A stretch of DNA of 64,000 nucleotides from Diospyros lotus (Eukaryota > Streptophyta > Magnoliopsida > Ericales > Ebenaceae). Shown in pieces: positions 22,216 to 35,265 of the stretch. Position 1 is the stretch's first letter. Each line of letters begins with the position of its first letter. A program made the translations under genes and the position numbers. The stretch spans positions 16,773,310 through 16,837,309 of the forward strand of contig NC_068352.1 of assembly GCF_014633365.1 (NCBI RefSeq), given 5' to 3'. The notes under the pieces were generated by a model that was not told the DNA's origin, ran no database searches, and saw only the letters and a program-made list of their open reading frames with translations.

Positions 22216-23067
22216 ATGGCATTCAACACCGACTTCAAGTTGGAAGGACAAAACACGTCAAGGCCACTGTATTTCGAAGGTTCAAACTACACCTACTGGA
22301 AAACAAGAATGAGGTATTTCTTGTTGCAAAATACTGAACTATATACATGTATATCTAGTACGGTTACACTTCCGAAACCTCCTACGAAAACTTGGAATGA
22401 ACAACAAAAACAAACTAATGAGATAAATGCTAGAGTTGTCAATATATTACAATGTGCATTAAGTCCAACTGAGTTTAATAGAATAATTTCATGTACTATG
22501 GCAAAAGAAATTTGGGATCACTTAGAAGTAACACATGAAGGAACTAAGAAAGTGAAAAGCACTAAGATTGCAATCCTTACTAGTGAGTATCAAAATTTCA
22601 TAATGAATGCTAGTGAATCCATTAAGGAGATGTTCACAAGGTTTAATGACATTGTAACGAACTTGCAAGCTTTAGGAAAAACAATAACAATTGAAGAAAA
22701 GGTTCATAAGACCTTAGGAAGTTTACCATCTAGTTGGGAACCTAAAGTCATGGCCATAGAAGAAGCTAGAGACACATATACACTTATAATGGATGATTTA
22801 TTATGCTCACTATTGACTCATGAGATTAAGTTAAATATAAAAGAATCAAATGAGCTCAAAATGAAATCCTTAGCATTTAAGGCCAAAGAAGAAGATGAAA
22901 GTGAAACAAGTGATGAAGATAAAGAACTTACTCTACTCACAAAACGTTTTAACAAGTTTATGAGAAAAGGAAAATTTCCCAAGAAAAAACCATATGAAAA
23001 CAAGAAATTTTCTAAGAATACTTCTTATGAATTAGATGGAGATTGTAGCAGAAACAATGATGAATGA
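22216..23067 (+). pseudogene. Copia gag, open but truncated before the zinc knuckle
   Basis: The ATG at 22216 starts MAFNTDFKLEGQNTSRPLYF; the YFEGSNYTYWKTRMRYFL stretch is the classic copia gag start (DUF4219/UBN2-type), followed by the central gag domain (AKEIWDHLEVTHEGTKKVK; FTRFNDIVTNLQALGK; LGSLPSSWEPKV) and an acidic-basic tail (EEDESETSDEDKELTLL, then KKKPYENKKFSK). The frame is uninterrupted for about 284 codons. The CCHC zinc knuckle that should follow is missing, and the last dozen or so codons and the stop at 23065-23067 probably come from the Family 1 LTR. Protease, integrase, RT and the 3' LTR are absent. An in-frame GTG upstream at 22177 is not needed as start. Confidence 0.85.
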
Positions 23068-23390
23068 GGTATAAAATGACACTTAGCAAAGTGCATGATG
23101 AATTGAATGTATGTTACGTAGCGCATGTATTTAAGTTCTGCTACTTTGAATTCTGAATGTTTTGAGGAATGATGATGTATAACCTTATTTATGGTTAATG
23201 TTAAAGTTAAGGTTCGATTCTAGTTTCTGCATTTGATATTTATGATAATTCTCTTTCGAAATAAATATATGAAAATTTGGGGATGGATATGAGGAATGAT
23301 ATGGTTTAGTAGTAGTTTTAAATAGAAAAAAAAATTATTATCCCAGAATTGTCCCAAGTTATGACACGCATCGGAAAGCGGGGTGTTACA

Positions 23391-24727
23391 CCTAAAACCC
23401 TAATCATCCCATATATGAGAAAAATGACAAGAGAGAGAGAGGACAATGGGGGAGACAACCAAGACACAAGTTATCCTCCCATTCATCCTCTCATTGTCCT
23501 CCTTCGCCACGTAGCCCTAATTTCATTATAGAAACAATAAAAGATCATGTTGAATGATGACCCTTTACGAAAAAAATGGTTGATCGTTTTAAAGGAATTT
23601 TTGACCGTTTGACATGAGCTAGTCGACCAGTTCTCAACCTATCAACTAGTTTTTTCCTTGATCAATAGGCTCTAAGGCCAATTAACCAGTTCTATCCCTT
23701 TAATATAACTTTTTGTAAATTCCATTTAGGGTCGCCATTAACTCTTAATGACCCTTTCATCATATCATGATGAAACCGAGGCCTCTATTAACTCTTAATG
23801 GCATGCCTATCAACTCTTGACAATTACTCCTTATTAATTTGAAACTTTGAACCCAATTTGTTAACTAACAATGACATCATTAACTCTTAATGATGATTAC
23901 AGTTTTCATCGTCTAATTAGCTATTACACCCAGATGTGCGTGTGATCTTCTAGATTCACTACTAAGAAGTCGTCGATACACGTTAAACTCTTTGACGCCA
24001 ACAAAACACTTTGGTCTATAATGAGCATCTTTCTATCTCTTCGATGTATCCCAAAAGACCCTGAGTGACAACTAGCATTATGTCAGGGTGATCCTACCAA
24101 TAATGAAGTCTTACTTCAAAAATAACCTATTTAGGCATCCGATTCCCATTTACTATAGTCATTCCATCGACTAACATCTTAATCAAGTAAGAGTCATGGT
24201 CTGATCTCACTAACTCAATATCTATGCCAAGATCTAGCATGGTGTAATTGAGATGACATATTGGAACTCCTTTCGACACTGAAAACACCTTTCCAGTTTT
24301 CCAGTCATGAGCCCTAAACCCTGGCCAAGGGTTTGAGTAATCTCAACCACCACTGATCGCATAGGATATTCACCTCACATCAGAGGTCAATGGCTCTTAT
24401 TATGATCACCTACCTCCATATGCCACTTCACAAAGACCACATAATGCATCTCCTATCCAGTAATTGGGTGGTTCTTAGCACTGACAAATCTCTGGCACCA
24501 ACATATAAGACAACTGTGTTGCCTTTGGTCTAAGGACCAGTAAGACAATTGAAACTAGTGACAGATCATAGATCCTCTCAACCATGTGATTTATCACTTG
24601 CGTCACATTCAAAATATGTTAAACTAACATCCATCCACATGTTTACTATATCCATACCATGGATTATGACATGCAACTCATCATCCTTTATCATTAATAT
24701 CTCATACTAATCCAAGGTAGTAGACCA
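23391..24727 (-). repeat. Family B LTR, second copy, left part
   Basis: Aligns with about 9985-10677 joined directly to 12426-13020 of the first B copy, so it shows the site without the copia LTR insertion. It ends at the Family 1 insertion at 24728 and continues at 38288. AA-CTC-TT palindromes recur, including CATCATTAA, CTC, TTAATGATG at 23875-23895 with perfect 9-bp arms. Confidence 0.7.
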
Positions 24728-26731
24728 TGTAATACCTGAGATTTTCTAAAGGACTCAAGTGTAATTTGACTTCAATCATAAGTGAAATTTTCAAAAGATT
24801 TGGGGTTATAGTGTAATTTCCCAAGGGCATGGGTGACTGAATTAGCTGCAGGGAATGCCCTGGAACTTAGATGTATAAGAAAAATGATATGAGATTGACA
24901 AACATCTCAAAACGAAATTTATGACGCTGAAAGAAATCAAAACGGAGACAATTTTCAATATAGCTAAAATTTAGCCTAGAAAATCGAATGATCGTAAGGG
25001 TCTTTTGGAAAGTTAACGGAACCCTGAGGGGGCTCCAGTTTTATGTAAGGATCAACCTTGAAATGGTCTTGGGAAGAAACAATAGCCCTGTGAGGACATT
25101 GAGGCAAAATCGTACTTATCGAGTAACTCTGAGTTGTTAATTGTGGATTTTAAGTATCGTAATACAAATTAATTTAATGTTTGAGGGTGTAATTGCAATT
25201 AGAGAATTACTCAAATGAAATAAGGATGAAAATTGGGGTTTAAAGTGTATTTTCCCTTATATCATAGTGTATTATAATATATATATATGTGTGTGCGTGT
25301 GCGCGCGCGCGCACGTGCATGGTGGCCAAGCTTCTGCGAAGCTTCATGGCCAAGTTACAAGAGTAGTGGCCAAGTTTTGCTGCAAGAGTGGTGGCCAAGG
25401 TAGTAAGGTTGGTGGAGAGCCTAAAAATAGAGGGATAAGTTGAGAGATTTTGGGAGAAAAAAGGAAGCCATCGGAAGTAAAGATGGTAGAGGAAGCAAAC
25501 GACAGTAATGGAGGCTAGGCAAAGTAGCGGTGGCCGGCCAATGGAGTTGGGTGGCTCTGGAGTTGCGGTTGCGGTAGGATGCAATGAGCGACGGCAGGAA
25601 ACCATCTTGGCCAGTAGTGGTGGCTGGGTAAAGCTAAGGGAGCAGAGGCGGCGAGGGTGTGGTCGCGGCGAGTAAAGGAAGTGATGGTGGCCAGAGGCAG
25701 CTAGAAGCAGCAGTAGTTGTTATGGCGACGGGTTGTGCGCAGGCGGTTGCGTGAGGCGTGGGCTGCGGTGCCACGCGATGGAAACGATCGGTGGTGGCGA
25801 TCGAGCAACAGTAGAGGCAGTCTATGGAGGCAACGCTGGCAGTAGCAGCAGCAAGTGGCTGGTGATTGTGTGCGCAAGTTAGGCGTGAGGAAGGATGAGT
25901 GAGAAAGAAGAAGAAAAGAAAAAAGGAAAAAAAAAGAAAGAAAAAAAAAGGAAAGAAAATAGGGAAAATGAGGAAAAAATGAAAAAAATTGGGAAAAACT
26001 TTCCAAAAATTCCAGAAAATTCTATGAATTAATTTGGGGCTAGAGGAACATGTCGAAGCCAGGAAATTATCCAGTCATGCATTTTGAGATCAGGGCACAC
26101 ATACTAAGAAAGCTTTAGAGGCTACGTCAAGGTCAATGGTTTTCCCTGAAAACTTATACGTGTTATGTTTTGCTTATGTTGAGCATGATATTTATGAAGG
26201 TTGCTAAGTTATATGTAATTTATGTGCATCTTGACATATTTGTACATGTATTGTTGCATCGATAATCGTGATTTTTCATTTTGCATGATATTATTGGCAT
26301 ATCGATACTTGTGAATGGGATGGGATGTTACCCTGATAGTGTAGTCGTTATTCCCCAAGGGTATTTGCTAGAATAACATACATGGGTCTCTTGTGTCGTG
26401 TGTGCATGCTGGGATGACTACCTAGGGTTCCGTGTCGGGTTAGTTTCCTAGGGAAGTTACACTAGGGCATCTGTTTGTTCATGTCTTTGCATCATTCATT
26501 CATCCAACTGTTTTTGAACCCTCACTTAGATGATTTAAGATCTAACTTGGGCTATGCCCTTGGAACATTCAAACGTTCCAGTTAGGTCTTGCAGCAAAGG
26601 CAAGGAAATGGTTGAGATGTAACAGCATAAGATGACGTGTCCGATGGGTTTAGCAAGTTGTTCTGGTATTTTTCTTCTTTATGAAGATTCGGATATGTTT
26701 TGGGTATGTTGAGAAACTTATGTTCTGTTTG
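24728..26731 (+). mobile_element. Family 1 LTR, left part, split by Family T element
   Basis: Begins TGTAATACCTGAG. The LTR continues at 37855 and ends AATGGGGTGTTACA at 38287, giving about 2.4 kb once the inserted element is removed. The left flank GACCA and right flank ACCGA around the empty site (GACCG inferred) suggest a 5-bp duplication altered by one substitution and one lost base. No primer site is present, so it is a solo LTR. The ATTCAAACGTTCCAG block (26567-26581) is shared with the solo copy at 3846. Confidence 0.7.
25268..25322. repeat. Alternating purine-pyrimidine tract, TA/TG/CG
   Basis: A compound run goes from (TA)n through (TG)n to (CG)n and ends CACGTGCATGG. The alternation is almost unbroken for about 50 bp, the sequence class that adopts Z-DNA under supercoiling. 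Confidence 0.8.
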
Positions 26732-29321
26732 TGTAATGACCCACTCCCACTTACGGGCGCCACCGGTAAATAATCGACCGGATTATTCACCCGACAAACC
26801 ACAACTGAAGGGTTGGACTATGTTTCAACAGGAAACGCCCTAGGTGGGAACTAGGCTTCGTCCCTCCCTTCGCTCCACTCAGGAATCGGTCCCAACTCAA
26901 ACAAGAAAAATCCAGCGGACCAAGACCCGAAACCTGAGTGAGCTTCACCTCTCTTCAGCCCGCCCCATAGCAAGCCAGAGGTGACCCAGGCACAAAGCTA
27001 GCATACAAATACTTCGCTGAGTATTGGGGATTTATGAGAACATACCTCGCTGATCTTTACTTGGTCCGAACTCGGCTTCTCCAACTAAGCCATATACCAT
27101 GAACAATCTCACAATCATTTATCATACTACGATGATTTTTATAATTAAATACATCTAGTGCTCAATATCGTTTACATTCAATTACATGAATACTTATAAA
27201 AATTTACAGGAGATTACACAACAACTCAACTCAAGCAACAAGCTAATTTCCATAACAGCCTCCCGGCACCATCCCGGCTTGCATCTAGGCTTGCATCATC
27301 TACACATGAGGTAAAACCTCATGAGTCATAAAGACTCAGTAAGGGTGCAATGCATGTAAATATGAATATAATCATGTTTATGTATACAAATGCATGCAAA
27401 TGAGGCTAGGCTCACACATCCTCACAACCCACTAAGGTTTGAGGCATCAACCTATCAACCCCCACCACTAGTCCTCCATATGGCCACAGGTCCACTAGTT
27501 CTTGCATCACACAAGATATAACCACTACATGCCAATGCAACATAAAAATATTATCAAACGTATTTACCGACTTGCAAGCCACCTCCACATGGGGCTATCC
27601 CTTACCTGGCTCGAAGCCTCATCTCTGCCTCGGCCCAAATTCCAGCCCGAACCTCTAGTTCCTCTAGGATCACCGCCTCCCCGGTCAAACCTAGATGCAA
27701 AACACACAAAACCCCAACTCCATTAACATCCGGCATTTAACCAATGCCCTCAACTACGCCGCACATTGCCAAAATCATCAATCAACAAGATTTCAAATAA
27801 CCCCAACACAGGGTTTAATCCAATAATTAATTATTCTACATTAACTCGCTTAATGTAAATAATTTGGGAAGAAATATAAATTTACCTCGGCTCATTTGGA
27901 GAAAGACTCGAAAAATGCCTACATCGACCTTGCCTCTCGAGAAGCCATTTGCGCACAAAAATCCAAGTTCCGAGCCTCCGGCATACTCGTCAAGCTCCAA
28001 AATAGTTCTCAAGATTAATCCAGAATTTTCTGGAATTTTTGGAGATTTTTTTTTTCCTCTATTTTTCAGAATTTCCATTTTTCTTTTTCTTTTATTTTTT
28101 TTTCTTTTTTTCTTTATTTTCTTTCTCTTCTCCTGTTTCTTCTTCGCGCAGCCACTGCTCCTTCATCTTCTTCAAACGGCCGACCTGCGCGCGCACTAAC
28201 CGCCGGCAGCCACCGCTTGCCCGCTGCCATCGCCGACTGCACCCCACGGTTTCGCCACCACCGGCCTAAGCCGCGCCACCACTGGCCTGCCCTGCCTCCA
28301 CCGCGGCTGGCCTTCTCCTCCGCGCTAGCCGCCATGGCAACAACCTCCATGGTTGCTGCAACCGGCTGCTCCAGCGCCTCCGGCCGTCGATGCAGCCGCC
28401 TCAGCCCAATGCGACCTCGCCAGCCGCCTCCGCGGGCTCCGTCGCATGCCACCGCTGCTGCTACCCCATTGCTGTTGGTCGTGGCTGCTTCAACCGCTTC
28501 AGCCATGGCCGCCCACGATCGGCCACCATCGTCTCTCTCTCGATCTTGCATGCTCTCTCTAAATCTCACTCTAGCGATATCTCTCTCAATCGCTCGATCT
28601 TTCTCTCAGCCGATCTCGCGATGCCTCTGATCTGCTCTCATTTCTTCTCTGCTCCAATCGGCCATTTCAAAAATCAGAGGCTAGGAAGCTTCCTTGAAGC
28701 TTCCTCACAGACGCGCCTACATACATATATATATATAATTTACAATTTTACACATTTAACCCCTTAATCACACTTAACTCCACTTAAGCAACATACTAAT
28801 TGCATTTTAGGAATTTACCAATTACACTTGGGCCCTCCCAATGCTTAAATTAATTATAATTAAGCCACTTAAAATCTTGGTTTATTCGAAATTAATAACC
28901 GATCGCTACTCGGGAATACCGACCTTGTCCCTACGCCTGCACGGGACGTTTATTCGATCCCAAAGCACTAAAGAGTTGCCTTACTCAGAAAACCGAACCA
29001 TCTCTAGGGTCCCCTCAGCTTCCAGGAGGTCCCCTGCAACCATTCGGTATTGGCACTCATTCAGGTTTATACAGAACTTATTCCGAAAATTATTCCCGAT
29101 CGAACTGCTTCCAGCGTCATTATTCTCATCTCAAGACGCTCACCAATCCCTTGCCCTCTTCCTTGGACATCCAAGTCCCGAGTCACTCCAAGCCGCCAAT
29201 TCTGCGATTTTATTAATTAATTTATCGGGATTGACCCTTGGGCTTTCCGGACCACCCGAGGTCCTGACAAAATAATCCAAATTTATTTATTTTTCAATAC
29301 CATGTAATAGCGGGTATTACA
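26732..29321 (-). repeat. Family T 3' LTR
   Basis: Plus-strand reading TGTAATGACCC...GGTATTACA. It contains a poly-pyrimidine block (28022-28145) and a very GC-rich block (28150-28540) in which open frames exist on both strands purely from composition. It differs from the other LTR by a 12-bp duplication (the CTTGCATCTAGG stretch near 27280) and scattered substitutions. Confidence 0.9.
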
Positions 29322-29357
29322 TTCCACCCTCCTTAAAGAATTTCGTCCTCGAAATTC
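29322..29357 (-). other. Polypurine tract and adjacent inverted repeat
   Basis: On the minus strand AAGGAGGGTGGAA abuts the 3' LTR. Just before it lies GAATTTCGAGGACGAAATTC (29338-29357), an inverted repeat with 8-bp arms and a 4-base centre. The same pair occurs at 56979-57015 and 63811-63847. Confidence 0.85.
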
Positions 29358-32300
29358 ACTTTGCCTTAATCTCTTATCCAAGATAATCACGTTCTCGGGC
29401 TACATGGCAAACTCCCATGCTCGAGAATTTCATAGCCTAATCATTTCTTACTTTTTCCTTGGGCTATACCCACCTCAAGGTTTAGCTTAGGCCTTTGGTC
29501 ATCCACCTCTCGAGGACATTCACCAACCGAATACCGCCTTGGCCTTCAGCCAAATCGTACCACTGGTCGCTGGTCGTGCTTACTGCAACGATATCCATCT
29601 CCGGATGGATTTTCTCTCCCTCGAAGCATCGCTTTGCAGGTTTACTTCCCATTTCCCCTTTTCGCATCAACCGAAACATTTCTCACTAACATTGCATCAC
29701 TGATCAGTCTACCACGATTTTACGCCGATCACACACGACAACGTTTCCCATTGCCAATCACACATGGCCACGATTTTACGCTGGTCCAACCAGCAACGTC
29801 TTAGCACTGATCATCAGCCGCAATGTTTCTTTTAGTGCCCACAAGACACTCAGACACCCATTTATCATGGCACACTGCCATTTATTACAAGCATGCAGAG
29901 TTTGAGTCGATTCTCATGGCAACCTCTCATTACCGATCAACTAACCATGCTAGCACTATATGGGAAGCAACCGTTTGGCCCACCCAGCCAACTTCGACCA
30001 TTTCATACATGGTCTTCTACCTTGACCAACCGACCCTCATTTATCGATACGGTTACGCATAATCGACATACCCAACACCATGCCAGGTACTTACACATTT
30101 CGATCGTACGTGCACTACCCGAGTCCACCTCGAGCCTGGCGATGCACGCCCCATCACACTCTCGCCTCGAGCTTAATCATGCTCGGGCCACCACCTTCTC
30201 CCAACCAGGAGTTCTTCGCGTAAGCACACAGAGGTACTTAGGCCTTCTTACTAGCCGATATCACCCGCTAGTAGGGGTTTCATACCCCAAACAAGAAACT
30301 CTTCACTGAGCAACTCCTCTTTAATACTTCACCCAATTCAGCTTTCACAATCATGCCCCATGCTAGGCCTTATCTTGGCTATTAAACCCTACCGCGAGTC
30401 AAGGATCCTACCATTGCGCTTAAGGTCGCGGAACCATTAATCAGCCCTCGTCATCACCCACAGTGCGTGGCACAAGTGATTGGCTTATTACCATTTGCAC
30501 AATCACTTATTGCATCGCACTTGTAGGATGACTCGTACCTTTGGTCCGCACCTCAACAAGCTAACACGGTAACACCCCCACTCTTGTAGCGGTCTTCTAG
30601 CCAAATTTACTCGCCCAGTTTCAATTTCGTTAGGACTTTTTAAATCTCACATTTCTCAACAAAGCCTCTTACTCTTTAGGCACGAAACTTTTCGGCCAAC
30701 TTAAATCAGGTTCATTCTCAATTTGCGATAAACACTTGATACAAACCATACATAATGGTTCCCTTTGACCTTCCTAACAACATCTTTTCCCTGATAGTGA
30801 CGATGACACCACCATGCCATTTCAAAGGTTTGCTGCTCCTTGACTCTCATTGGTCAATGCAACCAGCACGACCCCACCCTTAGGTCGCCTTCCTCATATC
30901 ACTTTGTTATGCTTATAACAGCTAGCTAATTTCCTAAGAGACTCTGGCTTCTCCCGGATTTCTTATAACTTTTGCTACAACTAGCTCACATCACTCAGTG
31001 AGTGACCACATTAGCCTTAACGCCATCATCATCAGCTAAGACGACCTCTTGCCATCGCCTAGCGCCACATCCAGCCGCAACTGCGACTCGGGAGCCACCT
31101 ACGCCACTGACCAACTACTCTCACAACGCAACACAATCATGGCTAGCCACCGCTCGCCGCTGCTGCTATCACCAATTGGTGCCTTTGGTCACCATCAGCT
31201 ACCCTCAGCTAGTCACCAATCGGCTCCACTAGCAGATTTCCTTTCACAATCGTTAACCTTTAGCCACGAGGTTAAATCTCATTAATTGCCCAAACTCCAA
31301 GGCATCCCTCTAGCTGTATTACTCATAGCTTCTAGGTGATTTCATCACTCCTACACGATTCCTGAGAACCAATCTCGTCCCACAAGCTCTTCCTTTGAGC
31401 TCTAGCCACCCATTGGTGACATCTTAAATTCGCCTTCACCTTCCATCTAATCAACTCGATTAGCTTTAACCGGATCGCCCGGCTCATAACCAACACAACT
31501 TTTCTCCAGGCACTACTCTTGCACTCATTGACTATGATTTTTGATTTAACTCCACCCATTGGAAATCACCCTTGCTACTCCTGTGGAACTCACACTTCCA
31601 CTAGATGCCGTAGGACTCACATTCCTACTCAGGCACTTGCCATCACGCTAGCTTTCCCTGGGTGATGCATCCTGTTAGAGTGGTAGTGCCTTAGGAGGTC
31701 CATTTAATGTTGTGACCCCATGTCCAACTTTTCTTGGGAGAACATCTCAAGTTCTACCTATGCCACATTTCAACACTACCATCTTACAACTCTCGCTACA
31801 GAGTAGCACTCCTTCAAGCGGCACAACTCTGCCTTGACCAACCATCTATTTAAGTCTTGGATCTCTTTCTCAAAAATTTAACCTGGTCTAGCCACCAAGA
31901 CCCGCTAAACCTTTATACTAGAGGTATACACGGCACCCAACAAGGCTTTACTTCACAGTCCTCGAGCCTCACGCTCTCACCATTGCCATCAGGTGCTACC
32001 ACCTGGCAACTAATCCCGTGTCAACAACTGGAAACCCATCCAATGCCACATGAAGACACTTCCTCACTTTCGCATCGACACATCAGGACTAATATTAGAC
32101 CGTGCAATTGCAAGCCTTCACGAATTTCAAACAGTGCCTCAGCCACACGTTCAACATGCCACAACTCCCATCACAGGATTGGAGATCCCCATACTTGAAA
32201 CTTTTGCACGCTTCAATAATCCCATCTCATGGTTGGTTTCCAACTCGTAAGTCTCGCCCTCCACGACACTTACGTAACATTCTGGAGCCATTAGCCGACT

Positions 32301-35251
32301 CCACCAATCAACCCATCTTCATGCATTACTGCAAGATCACACTGGGTCCATCATCTCAATCTACCCGATCAATTGCGATCAATTTAACCACAACTGCGTT
32401 AGCATCCTTTAACAAGGAGCATTGCCACGCATCTCGTTTTCATACCACAGGATATCACCCAATCAATTCACAAATCTTCCTGCTGCCAAGACAACAAAAG
32501 GCACTACGATGATTGTTTTCAACCCTCACGGAAATTTAGGTCTGGCCCATACATAACCTACAGCATACCCCAGGTCTTCACGTCTAATCGTCTCCACCGC
32601 AGACAGGTTACTCCACATAGAGGGCTGCAGTCCCTCCCGTGAACTAACCGTCTATATCCAGTGGTCCTTGGCATTAGACCCGTCAACCGTAGGCATCAAC
32701 TGTAACGTTATTCCCACGCTAGACCCGTTTCTTTTCCCCAGGTTTCTTTCTCAAACATCTCGAAGCGCTACAACACCCAAACATTAGCCAAACCACTTCG
32801 CTAAATCGCCTTGACACTACTTTAACGAGATAAAGGGCTTAAACCCCACTTGGGTGCAACACCCTGACAACTCTTATTACTAGCAGTTAAATTGTGGAAT
32901 TGGCCACAACTTTCGTCACCCTACCGCATTTCACAAATCTTTAGCCCCTGACCATCTGCATAATCACTGTGTTGCCCTGTGCTTTAGGCGAGCTAACACC
33001 TGGTCATCATTACCGTGTCACTCCCATACACTGGCCCAACACTGGTTCCCCATCGTGTTGCCCTGTGCTTCGGAGAGCCAACACCTGATCATCATTACCG
33101 TGTTGCTCCCATACACTGGCCCAACAACAGCTTCCAACAGCATGGCTCAGGCCTATCACTGATTTGCTTCGCACCCGTAGCTTCGCCCTACTAAGCTTCC
33201 TACTCGGTTACTAATCCATCAGAACGTTTTTGCGTTCCACGATTTCTCCCTAGGACTACTCTAAATGTCATATCCCTTACAGGAGATTCTCGGTCTCACA
33301 TGACCAAATTTCCTAAGGTGCTGCTCTAGATCTTCTGCATCTGACCGTCATCTGCAGTTCACTAAATTACTCAGGCCCATCGGTCACTTGCCCTCAACAC
33401 GAGCCAACTCATTAGTCCTCTGCCACACGATCCACAGCATCAGATCCGTTACACCGAGCCTTACACCCTTAGCATCAAGGCTACTTGAAGCCTTCCAGAG
33501 CTATAATGGTTCCACCACCATCTTACCAAAGCCATCTTGCTTGGTTATCCTTGCCTTGATAACCTTAAGCTCATACCATGAGCCCGCTCCTCAAGACTCT
33601 ACATCTCTTGCCGCTTAGGAGACTCTCAAGCCACCTTTCCTCTTAAGGCCTCATGATCTTACCTCACGAGATCATACCTCAAGCTCCGGCACCCATAACC
33701 ATAAAGCACCTACCATTACCCTCCAGGTAAATCGAGACCTCTCATCTCTCCTTGCACATCCTCAATGCATTTAGTCACGACACCCAACTTGGGTTTCCAG
33801 CAGGCCTCTCTCAGGCTCCCATGACTTGGAATATAAAATTCGGGGCCTTCACATTTCACGCCATGCCCCTGCCCACCGAGGCATCTGAAGTTGGCATTTC
33901 CATCGCGCGCATAGCCTATGGATGTCCTATTGTCACAACTCATCGCCCTAGGCCCACATACCCGTTCATACCCTTCATTGGGTGACCTCCTCGTCTCCCA
34001 TCAAGGGTCTCGAGACCTTAGGCATCATCACGACCCCGGGCATCATAATGAGGGTCTATTCACCTCTCATCTCCCAACCTTAGGCGTCTCGCCAGACCCC
34101 AAGCGTTATAATGAGAGTTTTGATTAGCCCCTCATCCATCAATCATATGAACGGTCTTTTGGCCCTTCACAACTAGGACTTCTAACCCAAAGGCTCTCAC
34201 ACGCATATCAACGCATGCCCAACTCCTTAATCCCAAATCTGGATTCCCCTGGATTCCAGCTAGACTCACTTGGGATTTTCATCTCATACAAACACCCGTT
34301 AGGGTCCACTTGCCACATGCCTATCATTCCCAAGGATAGACCTCGTCTCATCACGAAACCAACTAAGGTCCACTCATACCCTAGGCATATCCCCACCGGG
34401 ATCATTATAACAATACGATCACATTGCTTCACATACATCAAGCATCCCGACTCCCCTCAGAGTCCTTCCGGAATCTACTTACGTTATGCCTTCACTGGCT
34501 GTGACATACAAATGCATTACATGCACACTCCCCATAGAGCCTCACTACGATTAACTTTACCTCCAGGAGCTCGTCACATAGCCAGTTGATGACTCATTTC
34601 CTTGAGTCTTGAGCTAACTCCCACTATGGCTCACTCTATCTCAAGCGCACCAGCCTTTCTTCACCACTTCCAAGGGACAGCTCTTTTCCTTCAAACATGC
34701 TCGACAAATCCCTAACATAGGGACGCTTCACTAATCCTTTCTTGGACTAGTCACGTTTCAACTTTGTGTCCCCACACGAGCCTCAACACTTCAATCCCAA
34801 GGAGTTCTCATCCCCAGAACACTTAATATTACCCAAAATTCCCAAATTCGTGTTTCTTGACATCGACACCCATACTTGGGTTTTCGGTTCTTCTTTGCTC
34901 AACCCTTATACCTCTCACAGGTATGTCAACTCAATCTAGGGTATTTTCTCACCCCAAGATCAGGAATATCCAAACATACCATTGCAGACCTCAATAACTT
35001 GACCCAATCCCTTAGGATCCTCGGTCCACATGTCCAACTTTCAAGGTTATCGGACCAACCTTACATTGAAATATCAAGATTTCAAATCGATTGTTCTCGA
35101 CCCCAACTCAGCAGTTAAGACATTCGACTTACATCCAATCATGCCAGACATCCTCTATTCCAAAACTCCGGTAATTACTCACATTAATCACTTAACCGAC
35201 CACACTTAACACTTAAGCACGCTAGCCTTCCTCACTTATATAGCTAGCCAT
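29358..35251 (-). other. Family T internal domain, non-coding
   Basis: No frame resembles gag, protease, RT, RNase H or integrase; the open frames are short, lie mostly on the antisense strand and have odd composition. Long parts are nonetheless alignable with the internal domain at 57016-62981 of the Family A composite, for example the ends, the ACTGCAACGATATCCATCTC block (29581, 57241) and the tandem repeat at 32969. Conservation without coding suggests RNA-level function (packaging, dimerisation) or simply common descent. Confidence 0.8.
32969..33140. repeat. 86-bp tandem duplication in internal domain
   Basis: Units start GTGTTGCCCTGTGCTT at 32969 and 33055. The homologous place in the Family A composite (60479-60720) has three units. 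Confidence 0.85.
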
Positions 35252-35263
35252 GCTCTGATACCA
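35252..35263 (-). other. Primer binding site of Family T element
   Basis: The minus strand reads TGGTATCAGAGC exactly, two bases after the LTR end, a perfect initiator tRNA-Met primer site. Confidence 0.95.
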
Positions 35264-35265
35264 AC

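Larger units (their letters stand above)
19204..23390 (+). mobile_element. Family 1 LTR carrying a truncated copia insertion
   Basis: Starts TGTAATATCCC, ends GCGGGGTGTTACA. Flanks CCCAA (19199-19203) and CCTAA (23391-23395) are a 4-of-5 target duplication. TATAAATA is at 20080-20087. Left (19204-20477) and right (about 23030-23390) parts align with the ends of the other Family 1 LTRs. The middle is replaced by a copia 5' LTR plus partial gag, and LTR sequence equivalent to roughly 5000-6200 of the solo copy is missing, so insertion was followed by a deletion. Confidence 0.7.

Noticed and set aside
28114..28630. Long open frames on both strands (Ala/Arg/Pro-rich), repeated at 36636-37152
   Set aside because: They come from a GC-rich block inside the Family T LTR; both strands are open because of composition, and there is no domain match. 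They are two LTR copies, not a gene pair.
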